DNA of 64,000 bases from contig OY776134.1 in assembly GCA_963675135.1 (NCBI GenBank), forward strand, positions 58,547,740 to 58,611,739, given 5' to 3'. Position 1 is the first letter of the stretch. Every line of letters starts with the position of its first letter. The notes under the pieces are model-generated. The model was not told where the DNA came from, ran no database searches, and saw only the letters and a list, made by a program, of their open reading frames with translations. This DNA is from Galeopsis tetrahit. Taxonomy: Eukaryota; Streptophyta; Magnoliopsida; Lamiales; Lamiaceae. This document shows, one piece after another, positions 1 to 11,720 of the stretch. The translations under genes were made by a program, and so were the position numbers.

Positions 1-352
1 CACATCATATTGATTGAGAAGATTAACATTCACATTAAAGTAAATAGACTTAAATCATTCTCCCCGACATCTTAGTTAAGGAGTAGTCATTTATGCAAAT
101 CACAGCATAAAATAGTTTATCTCGATCCTATCTATCATGGGTAAGTTATTCTTCTCACTCAAATTCATCACCTCGACGAGTCTAATTCAAGTATCAGATT
201 AGTATCAATCAATTAGCCAAGATAATGCACGCTACCTCATATATCACATTTTTCACGACATAATAGCTAAGAGATAAACACTACTGCAAGTCTTAATATA
301 TATTCCACTTACCCTTTCAACACAATAGTCAAGAGATGACTGTTGATGCAAA
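1..352. other. Unassigned AT-rich intergenic sequence at the left edge
   Basis: I see no gene, tRNA or complete transposon here. The sequence is AT-rich and lies directly left of the pogo-like element. Confidence 0.4.
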
Positions 353-354
353 TA

Positions 355-1217
355 CAGTAGAAACTCTATAAATTAATACTCGATTAATTAATAAACTCTC
401 TAAGATAATATTTTTGGTCGGTCCCGATTCGTGGATAGCGTGCTAAATTAATAAACTCGCTAAAATTGTAAGATAATACATTTTTTATAATTTCTATAGA
501 CCCCATATAAAATATAAATTAATAATTCCTTATAGTAGTACCTATTACATTAATGATTTATGAAGGTTTCTTGAAAAATGACTCAATTGTCTTTTTTTTT
601 TTTTGTTGTTGAAATCAATTTCCCCTTGAATCTCGTCTTTAATTTTTCTTATCACTGTAAAAACTTTTGGTGTCGTTTTCTCATAACTCAACAAGAAATT
701 ATTCAACGTGTTTGCTACTCTAAAGACCACTTAATTGTATTTGATATCGTTGCTTGACTCACTTGCAAACCATAGTTACTAAAAACTCATTCTTGCAATT
801 GTGTTTTAGTGAGATTTGGATTATCCTTGTTGTGCTTGCATATTGCTTGTCGAATCTCGTCGGTCATTGTTATTTTTTTCACACCTGTAAGATGAGAAGT
901 CATGTTGTGTGTATGATTTGTTTGTGTTAACATATTTTCATCTTATATATTTATATTGAAAATATTTTTAATGTTCATAAAGCAATTAAATGAACACAAG
1001 AAGCATAATAATGTGAAAGATTGAAGAATTCTTTTAAATTAGGCCCTTCATTTTATATACAATAATTAATTATACTGTATATGAAAATTTGAAATAGTGT
1101 TTCTATATATTATAGATAAATTAATAACTCTTTTTCCATCAGATTAAACACAGTCAAAAAATACTGTATTAAACACATGTCATTTTCCAAGATTATTAAT
1201 TTATAGAGTTTCTACTG
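355..1217 (-). mobile_element. Pogo/Emigrant-like (Tc1/mariner superfamily) element with decayed transposase N-terminus
   Basis: Both ends carry the same inverted repeat, starting CAGTAGAAACTCTATAAATT and extending about 24 bp, with TA on each side (353-354 and 1218-1219). TA is the expected target duplication for this superfamily. The end sequence resembles the plant Emigrant/Lemi MITEs, which are pogo relatives (family knowledge). The 863-bp body contains, on the minus strand, a relic of a helix-turn-helix transposase domain (715-903). No DDE catalytic domain is visible, so the copy is non-autonomous. Confidence 0.75.
715..903 (-). pseudogene. Relic of pogo/CENP-B-type helix-turn-helix DNA-binding domain
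   Basis: Reading the minus strand from 903 gives about 62 codons with one internal TGA after residue 38 and a TAG at the end. The peptide contains TDEIRQAICKHNKDNPNL, followed after the stop by SNYGLQVSQATISNTIKW. The pattern (TDExRxxIC, xxNPNLT, then GLxVSQxTISN) is that of the N-terminal psq/CENP-B helix-turn-helix which binds the element ends in pogo transposases. The internal TGA stands where the family usually has tryptophan, so one G-to-A change explains it. The frame shifts or stops downstream. A small open frame at 545-730 continues in another phase, which suggests an indel. It cannot make a transposase. Confidence 0.7.
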
Positions 1218-3400
1218 TATTAACACAGTCATTTTCCATCAGATTAAACACATGTTCTCATGCTAAATTAATGCTTCTTATACAAGCTGATTTTTCAAAA
1301 ATACTTAACACTAGATCATCAACAAAAAATGTCTTTCAAACGATATTTCAATTTCGATTCACATAAAACGTGTAGAGATACCTCCTTTAAGTTGCTAAGT
1401 ATGCATCGGTTGAGTGCATCCATTCCCCCCTCTTTTTTGTGAAGCGGAATTCTTCTCCTTTCGCCTAAAACATTATTGCTCTTCCGCAAGCTTATATAAT
1501 TAATTCTCAAAAGCAAGTCAAAGTAGTGGAATGTCTTAGATTCTTGGGCTTGTTAAAAACAGAATTAATCATCATGTTCAAAAACGTGCATTTGCGATCA
1601 ATAAACATTCTTAATTCAGCAAGTGTGCAATTTTTCATAATAAATTATCATTTTGTATCTTTGTTATCTCCTGCCCAAAAGTGAGAATCAAATCGAGGGC
1701 GTAATATGGTAGTTGAACTCACCAATCATATCTTATCATATTTAAGACATGTTCCCATGCTAGATTTACATTTCTTACACGAACTAGTTTTTCGGAAGTA
1801 ATTATGACTAGCTTATCAATCATTAGTGCATTTTCAAGCAATATTTATGTGCATAGGAAGAGTAGAGATACCTCGCTCGAGCTTTCAAGCATGAACTGTC
1901 GGTCATTTCATCCTCTGTAGAGTGAAATTCATCTTTCTGTGCATTCCTCTTTAATTGTACAAAAATTCAATAGATATATTCAAGTAATAACATTGGTTCA
2001 TTAACAACCATCCATGAAAGTATGAAATGAAAGGATAAGTCCACCAAAACGCATCACTTAGTGATAGATCATCACAAAAGCAGCCAATTTTTTAGCAAGG
2101 TTTAGATTAACTCTTCACCCTATATAGATGATCAAATTACTACTTACTGTACCCCATAACAGATTTAAATAGTTTTCTTAAATAAAGAAAAGTAGTTTCT
2201 AGCAGCAATTAGATAGACCACCGAGAAATAATTATAACACAATCAACTATTAGAGATAAGATAATTTTCAATTCAAAAGTCAAATACCCAATTTTCATTC
2301 AAAAAAGTTCCAACAAGTAGATATAAATGGTGAGCAACATGAATCACCATTAACATTCAAATTTCATTACTGAACTTTTATTATATACACATGTATAAAT
2401 ATATTATGTGTGATCACTTATTCCTGCTGTCCATAGTGCTCAATAATATTTTTCTCAAAACATCTTATGTTCTTCGCCCATAGTTTTTCATCCAAAACAC
2501 AATGCTCATCGCCATCGAAACTCCGTAATCATGTTTTCCAGAAAATTCCAGCAAAGGGACATAAAGTCTGATCAACATGATACCAAATACGCCTCAAACA
2601 TACATGTTCAGTTCTAATTTAGAGAATCAACGATTTTTCACAAAGGAGTAAAGCCGAAAGGCCACAATTCTCAAATTTCATCCTCATCGTAAAATTCATC
2701 CTTGATAGTTAATAAATTTGACACACCAAGGATCCACCGAACATGTTTAAGTTCAGAAATTGTACACTCCACATATATGTTCAGCAATTCTTATACTCAT
2801 AATTCCACGATAGTCGTACATCAATAAAATGTAGTTATATCAATTAAATATCATTTAAAACAATATCAACATGATTGAACAGGGCTCGTGCACAATGTCA
2901 TATCTTCTTATTTTGAGTCAAAAGGCAAGAGTTATGACAGATGCCAATACCAATCATTATTAACATAATTTAATTCTCATAATTGATATTTCAATTTAAA
3001 TCTCACCACTATTGGAAATCCAATTTTGGATATTAAAGAAATCAGAGTGGGAGCCAGTTTCAATAGCATCAGAATCATGTTGACAGTCGAAGCTACTCTA
3101 CTTTTACTTGAAAAGTGTGAATTAATAGTATATAATTCTAGTTGACACAGCTACAGTATTATAGCTTTTAATTATTCATAAGTGCTTCTACAGTCTTTTC
3201 CCAAGAAGTAAATCAAGTAAATTGGATCAGGTCTCAAACATATCATATCAGAAGCAATTTTTAAATAAAATTATGCACCATAGATTTGCAAGCCATAATT
3301 ATCCTAATCAAAATTTGAGTCGTTTCTTCATAGTGGTAAACTATTCCATACCTTCAGATCTTGATTCTTTGCACAAGTTCACTGTTGTTATGATTTTACT
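1218..3400. repeat. Intergenic stretch with a diverged direct duplication (about 1248-1520 and 1746-1960)
   Basis: Two blocks share a recognisable order of short matches, among them ACATGTTCYCATGCTA near 1249 and 1748 and GTAGAGATACCTC near 1371 and 1861, so about 490 bp appears duplicated and then diverged. Some minus-strand stretches look weakly protein-like: near 1890-1950 and 2690, where both contain Lys-Asp-Glu-Phe followed by acidic residues, and 2418-2530, a 36-codon open frame. None has a clear start, stop and splice-site set, so no gene is called. Confidence 0.4.
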
Positions 3401-4350
3401 CAGCATGACAGAACAATTGGTTGTGAGGGTGTTGAGCGGCAGCTTTGCGGTGGGCGATAGATCAAAAGCGGTGACAAAAATCCGGAGTCACATGCCACAC
3501 CGTCGATCTCTCCATCGCTAATATTCGAAACGCCTCCCGTCTGAGATTCTGGACGACACAGCGTAATGGCCGGTGCGTGAGGCGGTGCCGGATTCAAACG
3601 CCAGTGAACCCAATGGCAGTGCTCGCCGACGGACCAAACACGGCGGTTGCGCCTGCTCCTCCACCTACACGGAGGCAGCGCGCGCGGACTTAGGCTTGAC
3701 AACATCATTATACAGCGGCAAAAAACACGCCACAACAGTGAAATAGCAGTCGATTCGCCGATAGCGAAGTCACAGGTGCCGAGGTGGTGGGCTTTGAATT
3801 TATCATCGACGCGGACGGTGTGCTTATCTCTTCAATTACAGAAGATTTCTGGGAACAGCCCCTCCCAAAATTCAGAAAATCCTCACGCCCTAGCTCGGAT
3901 TCCCACAGACGGCGCCAGTTGTTGCGTCGAAAAAGAATGCCTTTAGGGAAATTCCGGCGAACAATATGGTGTTTCTTCTCAATTTAGTATATATTTTTCG
4001 TGAGAGTATATGTATTCTGTAAAAACGTAAATGAGAGTATGAAATTAACCTGTTTATATACCTGGTCCTTCCTCTCCGGAGAGAGGAAGACTCTTTCTTC
4101 CTATAAACTCGGCCCACTCCTCTGAAAGCTTGGTCCAAGTTCCTAGATACTCGGCCCCTTCCTATATTGACTCCTTCTTTTGACTGAGTTAGGAAAGGAT
4201 GAGCCATACTATGCGTTCCCCTTTGGGCCGAATCCCTAGGCCCAAAGGCTATTAATTTCTAAATGTGGGCTAAAGGCCCAATCACTCTTATTTCCCTTCT
4301 TAGGGTTAGGAGTGTATTAATTTATCCTTCAAGCTCATTGTTCCGATTAA
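3400..4350 (-). mobile_element. LTR-retrotransposon fragment: one LTR, primer-binding site and 5' leader (minus strand)
   Basis: On the minus strand the sequence TGGCGCCGTCTGTGGGAA begins at 3917. This is a common primer-binding-site signature of plant Ty3/Gypsy elements; its first nine bases match the 3' end of tRNA-Asp. It lies just after a sequence ending in CAACA, so an LTR would occupy 3920 to roughly 4350; its far boundary is not fixed. The more GC-rich stretch 3400-3900 is then the leader and start of gag, broken by stops in all frames. I found no second LTR, protease or reverse transcriptase, so this is a truncated copy. Confidence 0.5.
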
Positions 4351-4860
4351 GACCGCTATAATTTATCCCGTTTCCACGTGTCGACTCCTCCAAGAGCGAC
4401 ATATTTTATCCACATCAGCAGCGGTGGCCTTCAAACGGTGACGGCGACGAGCGGTGGCTTGAACAGACGCAGGGGCGGCAGTGTCAGCCAAACCCTTCTC
4501 TGGCGGCGGCAGCCGCACCCTTCTCCAGCTGCAGCATGTGCCGCACTTTTCTCCAACGGTTGCATCGAGTCGTCGTCCTCCTTCTCGAAAAAGTCGGCGT
4601 GGCTGCAATGGTGGGAAGAGAGGCGGCGGAAGAAACGCGGCGTGAAGAAGAAAAGAAAATAAAGGGGATGGGTGTCCTCATAAGAAGTGAGAATATGAAT
4701 AAATGAAAGGAATTAGGATTTCAAGTAGGGGAAGGGTATTTTTGAGTTTTTATCGTGGGTGTCCTCATTCCACGGTGTGCGCGCTTAGCTAGTGGGTATC
4801 CTTAATTAATGTGGAGAAACTGATTTTGGCCCTTTAAATGTGAATTAATTGTAAATAATA
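4351..4860. other. GC-rich intergenic patch of unknown origin
   Basis: Positions 4378-4660 are much richer in G and C than the surroundings, with short open frames in several phases. None resembles a known protein. The phrase GGGTGTCCTCAT occurs twice nearby (about 4670 and 4760). It may be a captured gene piece or part of an unidentified element. Confidence 0.3.
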
Positions 4861-4979
4861 ATATGCGTAGAGCCAGATTATAAACTATTTCTGGCTCAAA
4901 GGCCTGCCTATCGAACCCATTTTATTCATACTTTTTTATTTAGTAATATATTAGGTTAGTCTTGATATTTATCAACAGT

Positions 4980-5053
4980 GGCCCATTAGCTCAGCTGGTT
5001 AGAGCGTCGTGCTAATAACGCGAAGGTCGCAGGTTCGAGACCTGCATGGGCCA
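4980..5053 (+). tRNA. tRNA-Ile (anticodon AAU), copy 1
   Basis: The 74 bases fold as a full cloverleaf. The 7-bp acceptor stem pairs GGCCCAU with AUGGGCC, the D arm is GCUC/GAGC, and the anticodon stem UCGUG/CGCGA (one G-U pair) encloses loop CUAAUAA with anticodon AAU. The variable loop has five bases and the T arm GCAGG/CCUGC encloses UUCGAGA, with discriminator A. The internal A and B boxes (TAGCTCAGCTGG and GGTTCGAGACC) fit RNA polymerase III promoters. A T-run begins within a few bases downstream, as expected for termination. No intron. The identical tRNA recurs at 12973-13046. Confidence 0.97.
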
Positions 5054-5250
5054 ATTTTTTTATTTTTAACCGTTTTTTCATTTTGTTTTTTAGTAGGGGC
5101 CACGATTATTTTTTGCGTTACATGGCATAATTCAGACACTGAGCTAGCCAAAAATTAATAAAGAAAACAGATAATATCAATTAACCTCCACCCTATTCCT
5201 AATCTAAAAAAATCAACAGCACTGCAAAAAGTCACGGTAGAGAGTGAGAA

Positions 5251-7634
5251 ATGGCGAAGGGATTGTTTGATTTGGAGCGACATTTTGCTTTCTATGGAGC
5301 TTATCATAGCAACCCTGTAAACATAGCACTGCACATGATCTTTGTTTGGCCTATTCTCTTCACAGCTTTAGTTCTTTTCTATTTTACACCGCCATTCTTA
5401 CCGATTGAGTTGTTTGGTCAGAGTTTCTTGGTGTTGAATTTAGGGTTCTTATTCACTATCATTTATGCTGTGTATTATGTGTGTATGGATTGGGAAGCGG
5501 GTTCTTTAGCTGCTTTCTTATGTTTTCTGTGTTGGCTTGGAAGCAGCGCTTTGGGTCATCATCTTGGATTCTCTTTGGCTTGGAAAGTAAGTAATCAAGT
5601 GTTAATCTTTATGTTGTTTAATTGTTGGGTTTTTTTTGTTTTTTGGGAAATGAATTGTGTGCTGGAAAAGGGATTAGAAATTAACTTTGATGAAAATCTT
5701 TATGTTGTTTAATTACTGGGTTTTTTTGTTTTTTGGGAAATGAATTGTGTGCTGGAAAAAGGGTTTAGAAATTAACTTTCAAGGGAGATTGATTCGTTTT
5801 GAACAATTATTGTCAGTATCATGATTTTTCATTTTCTTGAAAGCTTGGAAAAGTGATCTCTCTCTCTCTTATTTGATTGTTTAATTTCTCTTGTTTCTTG
5901 TCTGTTGGGATTTTTTTTCATTTTTTCACTCCATTCTTGGGGTGGAATTTGTGGCAACAGTCTTAAGTCTGTTGAAACTCTAAAGACTTTTACCAAATCT
6001 CTTCAGTTTATGCAATAATTATATCTTGACAGTAGCAATTATCCAGTTGTGAATATGCTTTTATAGCAATCTCTTCAGTTCTTTGGGTCCAGGCTTGTTC
6101 TGCAGAATTTATTTGGCTCTTATCTATTATCATTAGTTAAATCATTTCCAATGTTATGCAGTGGTTTCATAGCAATTATCCAAGTAAAGGCAGTTGCATT
6201 TAGGCTTCCTATAAGAAGATGCTAGGAATGAATTCATTTAGGAGGTTTTGTGTTTTGATCTTTCATTGAAGTTATCAGTATTGCTTTATCTAAATTGTGA
6301 TTGAGATTCACCTTTTTATCTTTCTTTGTTCCTACATCTATATAATTTGAGGGAGTCTTGTATGAGACGGTCTCATACATGAGACCGGGCTTCAATTTAG
6401 ATGTGGCTCATACTTACCTTTAAAACCTGATTGAGATGAGCTTCATAAACCCATGTTTCATATAATATAGTAAATGAGATCCGTTTCATGTAAAAGACCG
6501 TCTCATATAAGTTTTTGTCATTTAATTTTGAATCATTCCCCTTTATTCTTGTTAAAATACTGATATCTTCAATTTAGGACAGTAGAGCAAATGTATCTTC
6601 ACTCCGGCTCTTATACTCGGTGTAAGTTAAATCCAATGCTTCTCTTTAACTTTTTTCTTGACATTAATAGGTGCCGTGCAATTATTTAATGCACTATCCT
6701 TTAATTGAAATACTTCTGTTTGCTGCTTCTTTACTTATAATCGACAGTCCAAGATGTCCCATCTGTTGTTTAAAGCTATTGAAAGCTCAATACTTGATTA
6801 GGACTTCATGGTACTTTTATAATGAAGCTATTTGTTCACCAAAACACCACATGCTTTAGCTTCATAGTTCAATTTTAGACTGGATTTTCAATTGCTTCAC
6901 TTGGAATTTTAGACATCTTACATGTCTGTAGGACTCTAAGGAGGTGTGTTTTTTGCTGTCAATTTCATACTTGAACTTGAATTTGTGCATCCTTTCACTT
7001 AGACCCTTCATATATATTTTTAAATACCAGTAGTTAATGAATGTGATGGTTAAAAATTCATGGATGTATTTGTTCTTTTATATGGAATTATGGATAATAC
7101 TATCTTCAGACTTCAATAACTTCTGTTAAATGTTGCATCAAGGTTTCCATTTTTTCTGTTTCTTGTTTGGAATCGAGTATATTGCTGATTCATACCATCA
7201 TTTTACCAGGTAGTTCTTGCGTCCCAGTTAATCTGTTGGACCGGACAGTTCATAGGCCACGGTGTCTTCGAGGTGATTACTTTTCATCAACTTTCGACTA
7301 TTTTACTTTTCATATAGCTTATATAGATCAATTTTGCAGAAACGGGCACCTGCTCTGTTGGACAACCTTGCTCAAGCATTCCTTATGGCACCATTCTTTG
7401 TTCTGCTTGAGGTATATGTATCATCATTTCATTAAAATCCATTCGATTTGATCGACTGTTGAATGTTATGAACGAAACATTGTTGGATTCTTACAGGGTT
7501 TGCAGTTTGCTTTTGGGTACGAGCCATACCCTGGATTTCATGCTGCGGTGACCGCCAAAATCAACGATGAAATCAAAGCTTGGAAGGAAGAGAAACAAGG
7601 AAGTGAAACAGAAGAAATTTTGTTGAAGTCGTAA
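5251..7634 (+). CDS. MPO1-like (DUF962/YGL010w family) 2-hydroxy fatty acid dioxygenase-type membrane protein, copy 1
   Basis: Four exons (5251-5586, 7210-7272, 7340-7411, 7497-7634) join in frame to 202 residues, all with GT-AG introns in phase 0. The ATG at 5251 is supported by the matching start of copy 2. The protein opens with a short amphipathic stretch containing His11, His19 and His28 (ERHF, YHSNPVN, ALH), then hydrophobic segments at about 26-46, 58-76 and 85-102. It continues with GHHLGF (His103/104), FIGHGVFE (His129), RAPALLDNL and GYEPYPGF. This layout is that of the DUF962 family, whose yeast member Mpo1 is an ER, iron-dependent dioxygenase shortening 2-hydroxy fatty acids in phytosphingosine breakdown. 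The conserved histidines are the likely metal ligands. Plant function is inferred. Length is normal for the family. Intron 1 (1.6 kb) holds a small inverted-repeat element at about 6356-6512 that copy 2 lacks. Confidence 0.92.
6356..6512. mobile_element. Small inverted-repeat MITE in intron 1 of MPO1-like copy 1
   Basis: The ends are inverted repeats, CTTGTATGAGACGGTCTCAT at the left and the complement of ACTTATATGAGACGGTCTTT at the right, around about 120 bp. The paralogous intron of copy 2 passes from the shared phrase TTTGTTCCTA to the shared phrase CTTTACTTATAATC with far less sequence between, so this insertion came after, or was lost from one side of, the duplication. The target duplication is not clear. 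Confidence 0.55.
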
Positions 7635-8377
7635 ACTCCAGTTGAAGTTGCTTGTTAATATTCTTTGGTGCTACATGCCCAAAGCGGAATATATATGTGT
7701 ATGCTAACATGTTTTCATTATAACTAAAAATGATGTATGTATATATAAACATGTACTTTTCTTGCCAAGTTTACTGTGTATTACTATTTGGTACAAATTG
7801 GTGTAAGAAGTGGAAAGGGATTATGGCCAAGCTTGCACACAATGGAAGATGATGCAGAGTTCATTCATTGACCACTTTTGCCGTTTGAGTTTTATAATTC
7901 ACAAATGTGAATTGGTTTCTTACCAATCAAATGGAAAATATAAAGTGTATGAATCTTGTGTACTAGTTACATTTGTGTAACTGGATCCATATTAAAATAT
8001 GGATCTTAGATAAATTACAGTTATTAAATATATATTACTTGAATTACTTTATCATAACTGCCTTTAGCTCTGTTTTATTTTATTTTTACAACTTTTTTTA
8101 TTTGCTGTTTTATTTACTTTTTATTTGCAGTTTTATTTTATTTTTACAACTTTAATTTCAATATGTTTCTGATTCAATTTTCATTGCAGACAATTTTAGT
8201 AAAAAAAAATGCAGTAATATAAAAAAAAAGTATGTATTAATTAAGTAGTAAATTAATTAATAATTTATTAATTTTAAAAATATCTTTCTCATTGAATTAA
8301 TATGTACATTAATTATATAAAGTTATTTGAATTTTACTTATTATATGTATCATATTTAAATTTTAATATATATAGTA

Positions 8378-8577
8378 ATCCCCCGTCCGTCTATAAGTTT
8401 CGCGTTACTTTTTTGCATATGAATTAAAAAAAATGATTAAATAATAGATATAGTAAAAATAAAGTGATTGAGAAAGATAGTGGGATAGAGAGGATATTTG
8501 TAAAAAAAAGTATGGAAAACTTATAGACGAACAAACTAAAAGGACAAAATGAAAAACTTGTAAACGGATGGAGGGAG
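8378..8577. mobile_element. Stowaway-like MITE (200 bp)
   Basis: The right end GGATGGAGGGAG followed by TA and the left end beginning after TA with CCCCCGTCCGTCTATAAGTT are the complementary ends of a Stowaway (mariner-type) MITE. The left end has lost or changed one or two bases of CTCCCTCCGTCC. No coding capacity. Confidence 0.7.
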
Positions 8578-8579
8578 TA

Positions 8580-8870
8580 TTAGTTTATATACAATACATT
8601 ATTAGTTCACATACAATACATTATTAGTTCACATACAATACATTATTAGATCATATATTAGTTCACATACTTACTAGTTCAAATACTGTATAGTATTAGT
8701 TTAAATATTGTATTATATTAGTTTATATATTAGTTCACATACTATATGGTACTAGTTCAAGTACAGTATAGTATTAGTTCACGTATTGTATAGTATTAAT
8801 TCAAATATTGAATAATATTAGTATGAAAACTAATACTATAATGTATTTGAACTAATACTATACTTAACAA
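8580..8870. repeat. AT-rich minisatellite with TTAGTTCACATAC-type units
   Basis: Irregular tandem repeats of about 24 bp with the core TTAGTTCACATACAATACAT. The first units are nearly perfect and later ones degenerate. The end of the block (from about 8828) contains the same motif in inverted orientation. Confidence 0.65.
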
Positions 8871-9205
8871 AAATGTTGTACCTACTTAACAACACTACAT
8901 AAATATCATATCCAAAAATTGGTATTATAAAGACCATATTAAAAAATTAGCATTAACACTAATGAATTATAACGCTTAATAAAAAAGTAAAATTACTAAT
9001 AAAATAATCTTTTATACCCACATTAATCTCCAGTACTATATAATATATTAACTAATACTATACAATGTATGAAATAATACTACTTCTGTCCATAAAAAAC
9101 GTGCTCACTTGTTTTATACATGTTTTTTTTTTAATAATTATAAAAAAGATATGTGGGTAACGAGTAAAGAATATTGTTAGTAGATACTAAATTTTGTTAA
9201 TAAAA

Positions 9206-10917
9206 GAGATTTTTTACCAATAGAGTCATTATCACAACCCATTCAACAAATAGAAACAGCTACTTCAAAATTTGTCTAATCGCTTCATTTTGAACACAAA
9301 AAACCATAATTACCCTTATTGTACAAATTGATTTAAAATTTTGAAATTGATATTAAATCAGATATTTATTCTTGCCACAATTTTCGCAAATCATTCAATT
9401 CCTTAATATTAGGTCACAGAAACGGAAAGTCGTAGACTTTCCAAATTTCGAATTTCCAAAATTTGATTTCGAAAAGCTTCTGCAGATTTGATCAAAACTG
9501 AATAAAAAATTTGGAAATTCAATATTCATCTTCAATCTAATTCTTCTGCCAGACCAGTAACCACGAATTCTTCCATTTCCTATCCATAATCAGTTCGTGC
9601 TTCTTAAAGTGTAGAATACCTGTATCCATGTTATCATAGTACAGATCGAACCATGAGTACACCTTCCTCCACACCTCCTTGGCTTTCGAGCATGAGAAAA
9701 ATAGGTGTTCAGTGATTTCCTCGTTAGATCCACATAGTTTGCATTCTATGGAGAAGTTTGTGTTGTAGACACCTCTTCTACGCAGGTTCAAAATCGTAGG
9801 GATTTTATCTTGAAGCAATCTCCACGTGAATCCCCCCACTTTCAGAGGAACCCCCTTCGTTCACACGCATCTGAGTGTGTCAAGATCCGGCCTATCCTCC
9901 ATATCGATCTCCAATAAAAGGTTGTACGCTGATTTCACCGAATACTTCCCGTTCGTTTCCAGCTCCCAGGTCTGTCCTCTTTTCCAGATTCTTTGATGTA
10001 TCTACTAATCTGTTTGCAAATGTTGTTACTATTCTCCACCTCCCTATCCAGGAGACATCTATTCCAGTCCCATTTCATGAATATTTTTCCATCTTCCCAC
10101 CCAACCCTCTCTGCTACAGCACACTACATACATACTCATCTTTCTTAATTAATATGAACTACTTACTGCACATGTAGTAAACCGCGCATATAGTCCTGCA
10201 TTTCTAATAGCATATACTATTACATATAAGTGTTTCATGACGTTTACGACCGCTTCGTTCAACTACAAATGCATCTTTCTTAATTAATAACAACTACTTA
10301 TGCATCATTAACTACATTTTTTTATGCACTACTCACTTCACTTGTGTATGCATTATTAACTTCATTAGCTGTGTTCATACATTCATGCGCATCTCCCTAA
10401 TTTTATCCCTACGTTATTGCATATATGGTTATGCATAGTGATCTGCATACAAATATTTTGAAATGGAGTTTGATTTTCAATAACTCAAAACCATTATTGA
10501 CGCGAAAACCATTAAAATGAAACATGCAGATGATCGAATTACCTTATGCGGTGAATCGTCGTCCTCGTCGCCGGAAAATACACATAAGGATTAAACAATC
10601 GCTGAAAGTAAGTGCAAACTGCAGAAATCTCAAAGCTCAAGCAAGTGAAACGAATTAATTACGATATCTATTTTTTAGGAAATTTTTAAATTTTTGGAAG
10701 CTCCTTAAATTTTGCTAATTTCGAAATCCTTTGTTAATAGCTAATTAGGGAATTTAGTTGACCTGTTAATTTGAATTCAGAAATTCGAATTGTTTCAAAT
10801 TAATAAAAGGGTATAATTGTCTTAGATTTTTCAATTTGACTCTATTAGACAAGAAAATATGATGTAGGTTTTATTAGATAAAACTAGTAGTGAAATGACC
10901 TTATTAAAAATTTACCC
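9206..10917. mobile_element. MULE-like element (1.7 kb) carrying a LINE fragment
   Basis: TTAATAAAA flanks both sides (9197-9205 and 10918-10926), a 9-bp target duplication. The termini are imperfect inverted repeats over roughly 100 bp: both contain, reading inwards, a T-run, then AATA with GTCATT, CTTGTCTAAT or TTGTCTAAT, and AATTA.ACCCTT. No transposase remains. The body contains the minus-strand LINE fragment at 9537-10071, either captured or inserted. Confidence 0.6.
9537..10071 (-). pseudogene. LINE (L1-type) ORF2 fragment with zf-RVT zinc-binding domain
   Basis: The minus strand from about 10071 to 9537 encodes, with two frame breaks, the C-terminal part of a plant LINE reverse-transcriptase polyprotein. 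The pieces are a segment with WNRCLLDREVEN and GSWKRTG, then GKYSVKSAYNLLLE, and then the open frame 9839-9537. This last part has GGFTWRLLQDKIPTILNLRR and a C-x2-C-x8-H-x4-C zinc motif (CKLC ... EHLFFSC). The order matches the zf-RVT domain downstream of reverse transcriptase. There is no poly(A) tail or flanking duplication of its own. It is a dead fragment. Confidence 0.8.
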
Positions 10918-11720
10918 TTAATAAAATAGAAAAGATACTCAAAAGTTAACTATTTAAATAGAATAAACATATTTTTTGTGGGCAAAAAAATAGAACTGGA
11001 CACACTTTTGATGGATAAAGAGAGCAGCATATCATATTTGAACTAATATTACACTTAACAAAAAAATACATAGCTAAGCACATTCATGATTTCAAGCATA
11101 CCGTTCAAATTAATACATCATTATTGAAAGATTAATAAATTAACTATTAAGAGGAACAAAAGTGAGAAGGAACACACTAAGCACATAATTAATAGATATG
11201 ATCACATTTAATAAACATATGAAATTATGAATGCATCAACACGATAACCACAAAGAAAATAACAAAACTGATGCAATATTATGCTAGTTTTTCCCTAATT
11301 CTCTACTCATTTAAATTTCTAAATATAAATTTCAATCTTCAAATATATTATATTGTTAATTAGTCTTTAAAAAAGTCTACAATTTTAAAAAGCTAGTAAC
11401 AAATCAGATATCATTTCAGAAACAATGAACACACAACAAAATAATCTTAGGTATTATGAACCAAATTAAGAGCTAGGAAGTGAGCATACAATCTACATAC
11501 ATTTATACCCACATTAGAATATGAGTAGCACCGATTTCTCTTCTATTTCCATCTCCTCATCAATTTTGTAGAAAATAATTTTACATTAGCTCTTTTAGAA
11601 AAAAATCACTCAGAGAAAGGCAATTACTATCTACAAAAAATGCAAATAACTAAGAAAAATAAATAAGGAGCACTTTGAGTACCTTAAGTCGCTCAATTCA
11701 AGTGTCAGACTATTAATTTA

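Larger units (their letters stand above)
9083..11027. mobile_element. Old Stowaway-like MITE split by a MULE
   Basis: The left piece begins CTTCTGTCCATAAAAAACGT at about 9086. The right piece, around 10990-11020, ends in its approximate complement (GGACACACTTTTGATGGATA). These are the usual Stowaway-type ends with base changes. The two halves are separated by the element at 9206-10917, whose target duplication lies inside this MITE. The outer TA sites are approximate. Confidence 0.5.

Noticed and set aside
3400..3946. Overlapping GC-rich frames on both strands
   Set aside because: They fall in the leader/gag start of a truncated LTR retrotransposon and contain no conserved gag motif.
4363..4681. 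Arg/Ala-rich frames on both strands
   Set aside because: All are products of high GC content; no conserved motif, start or splice evidence.
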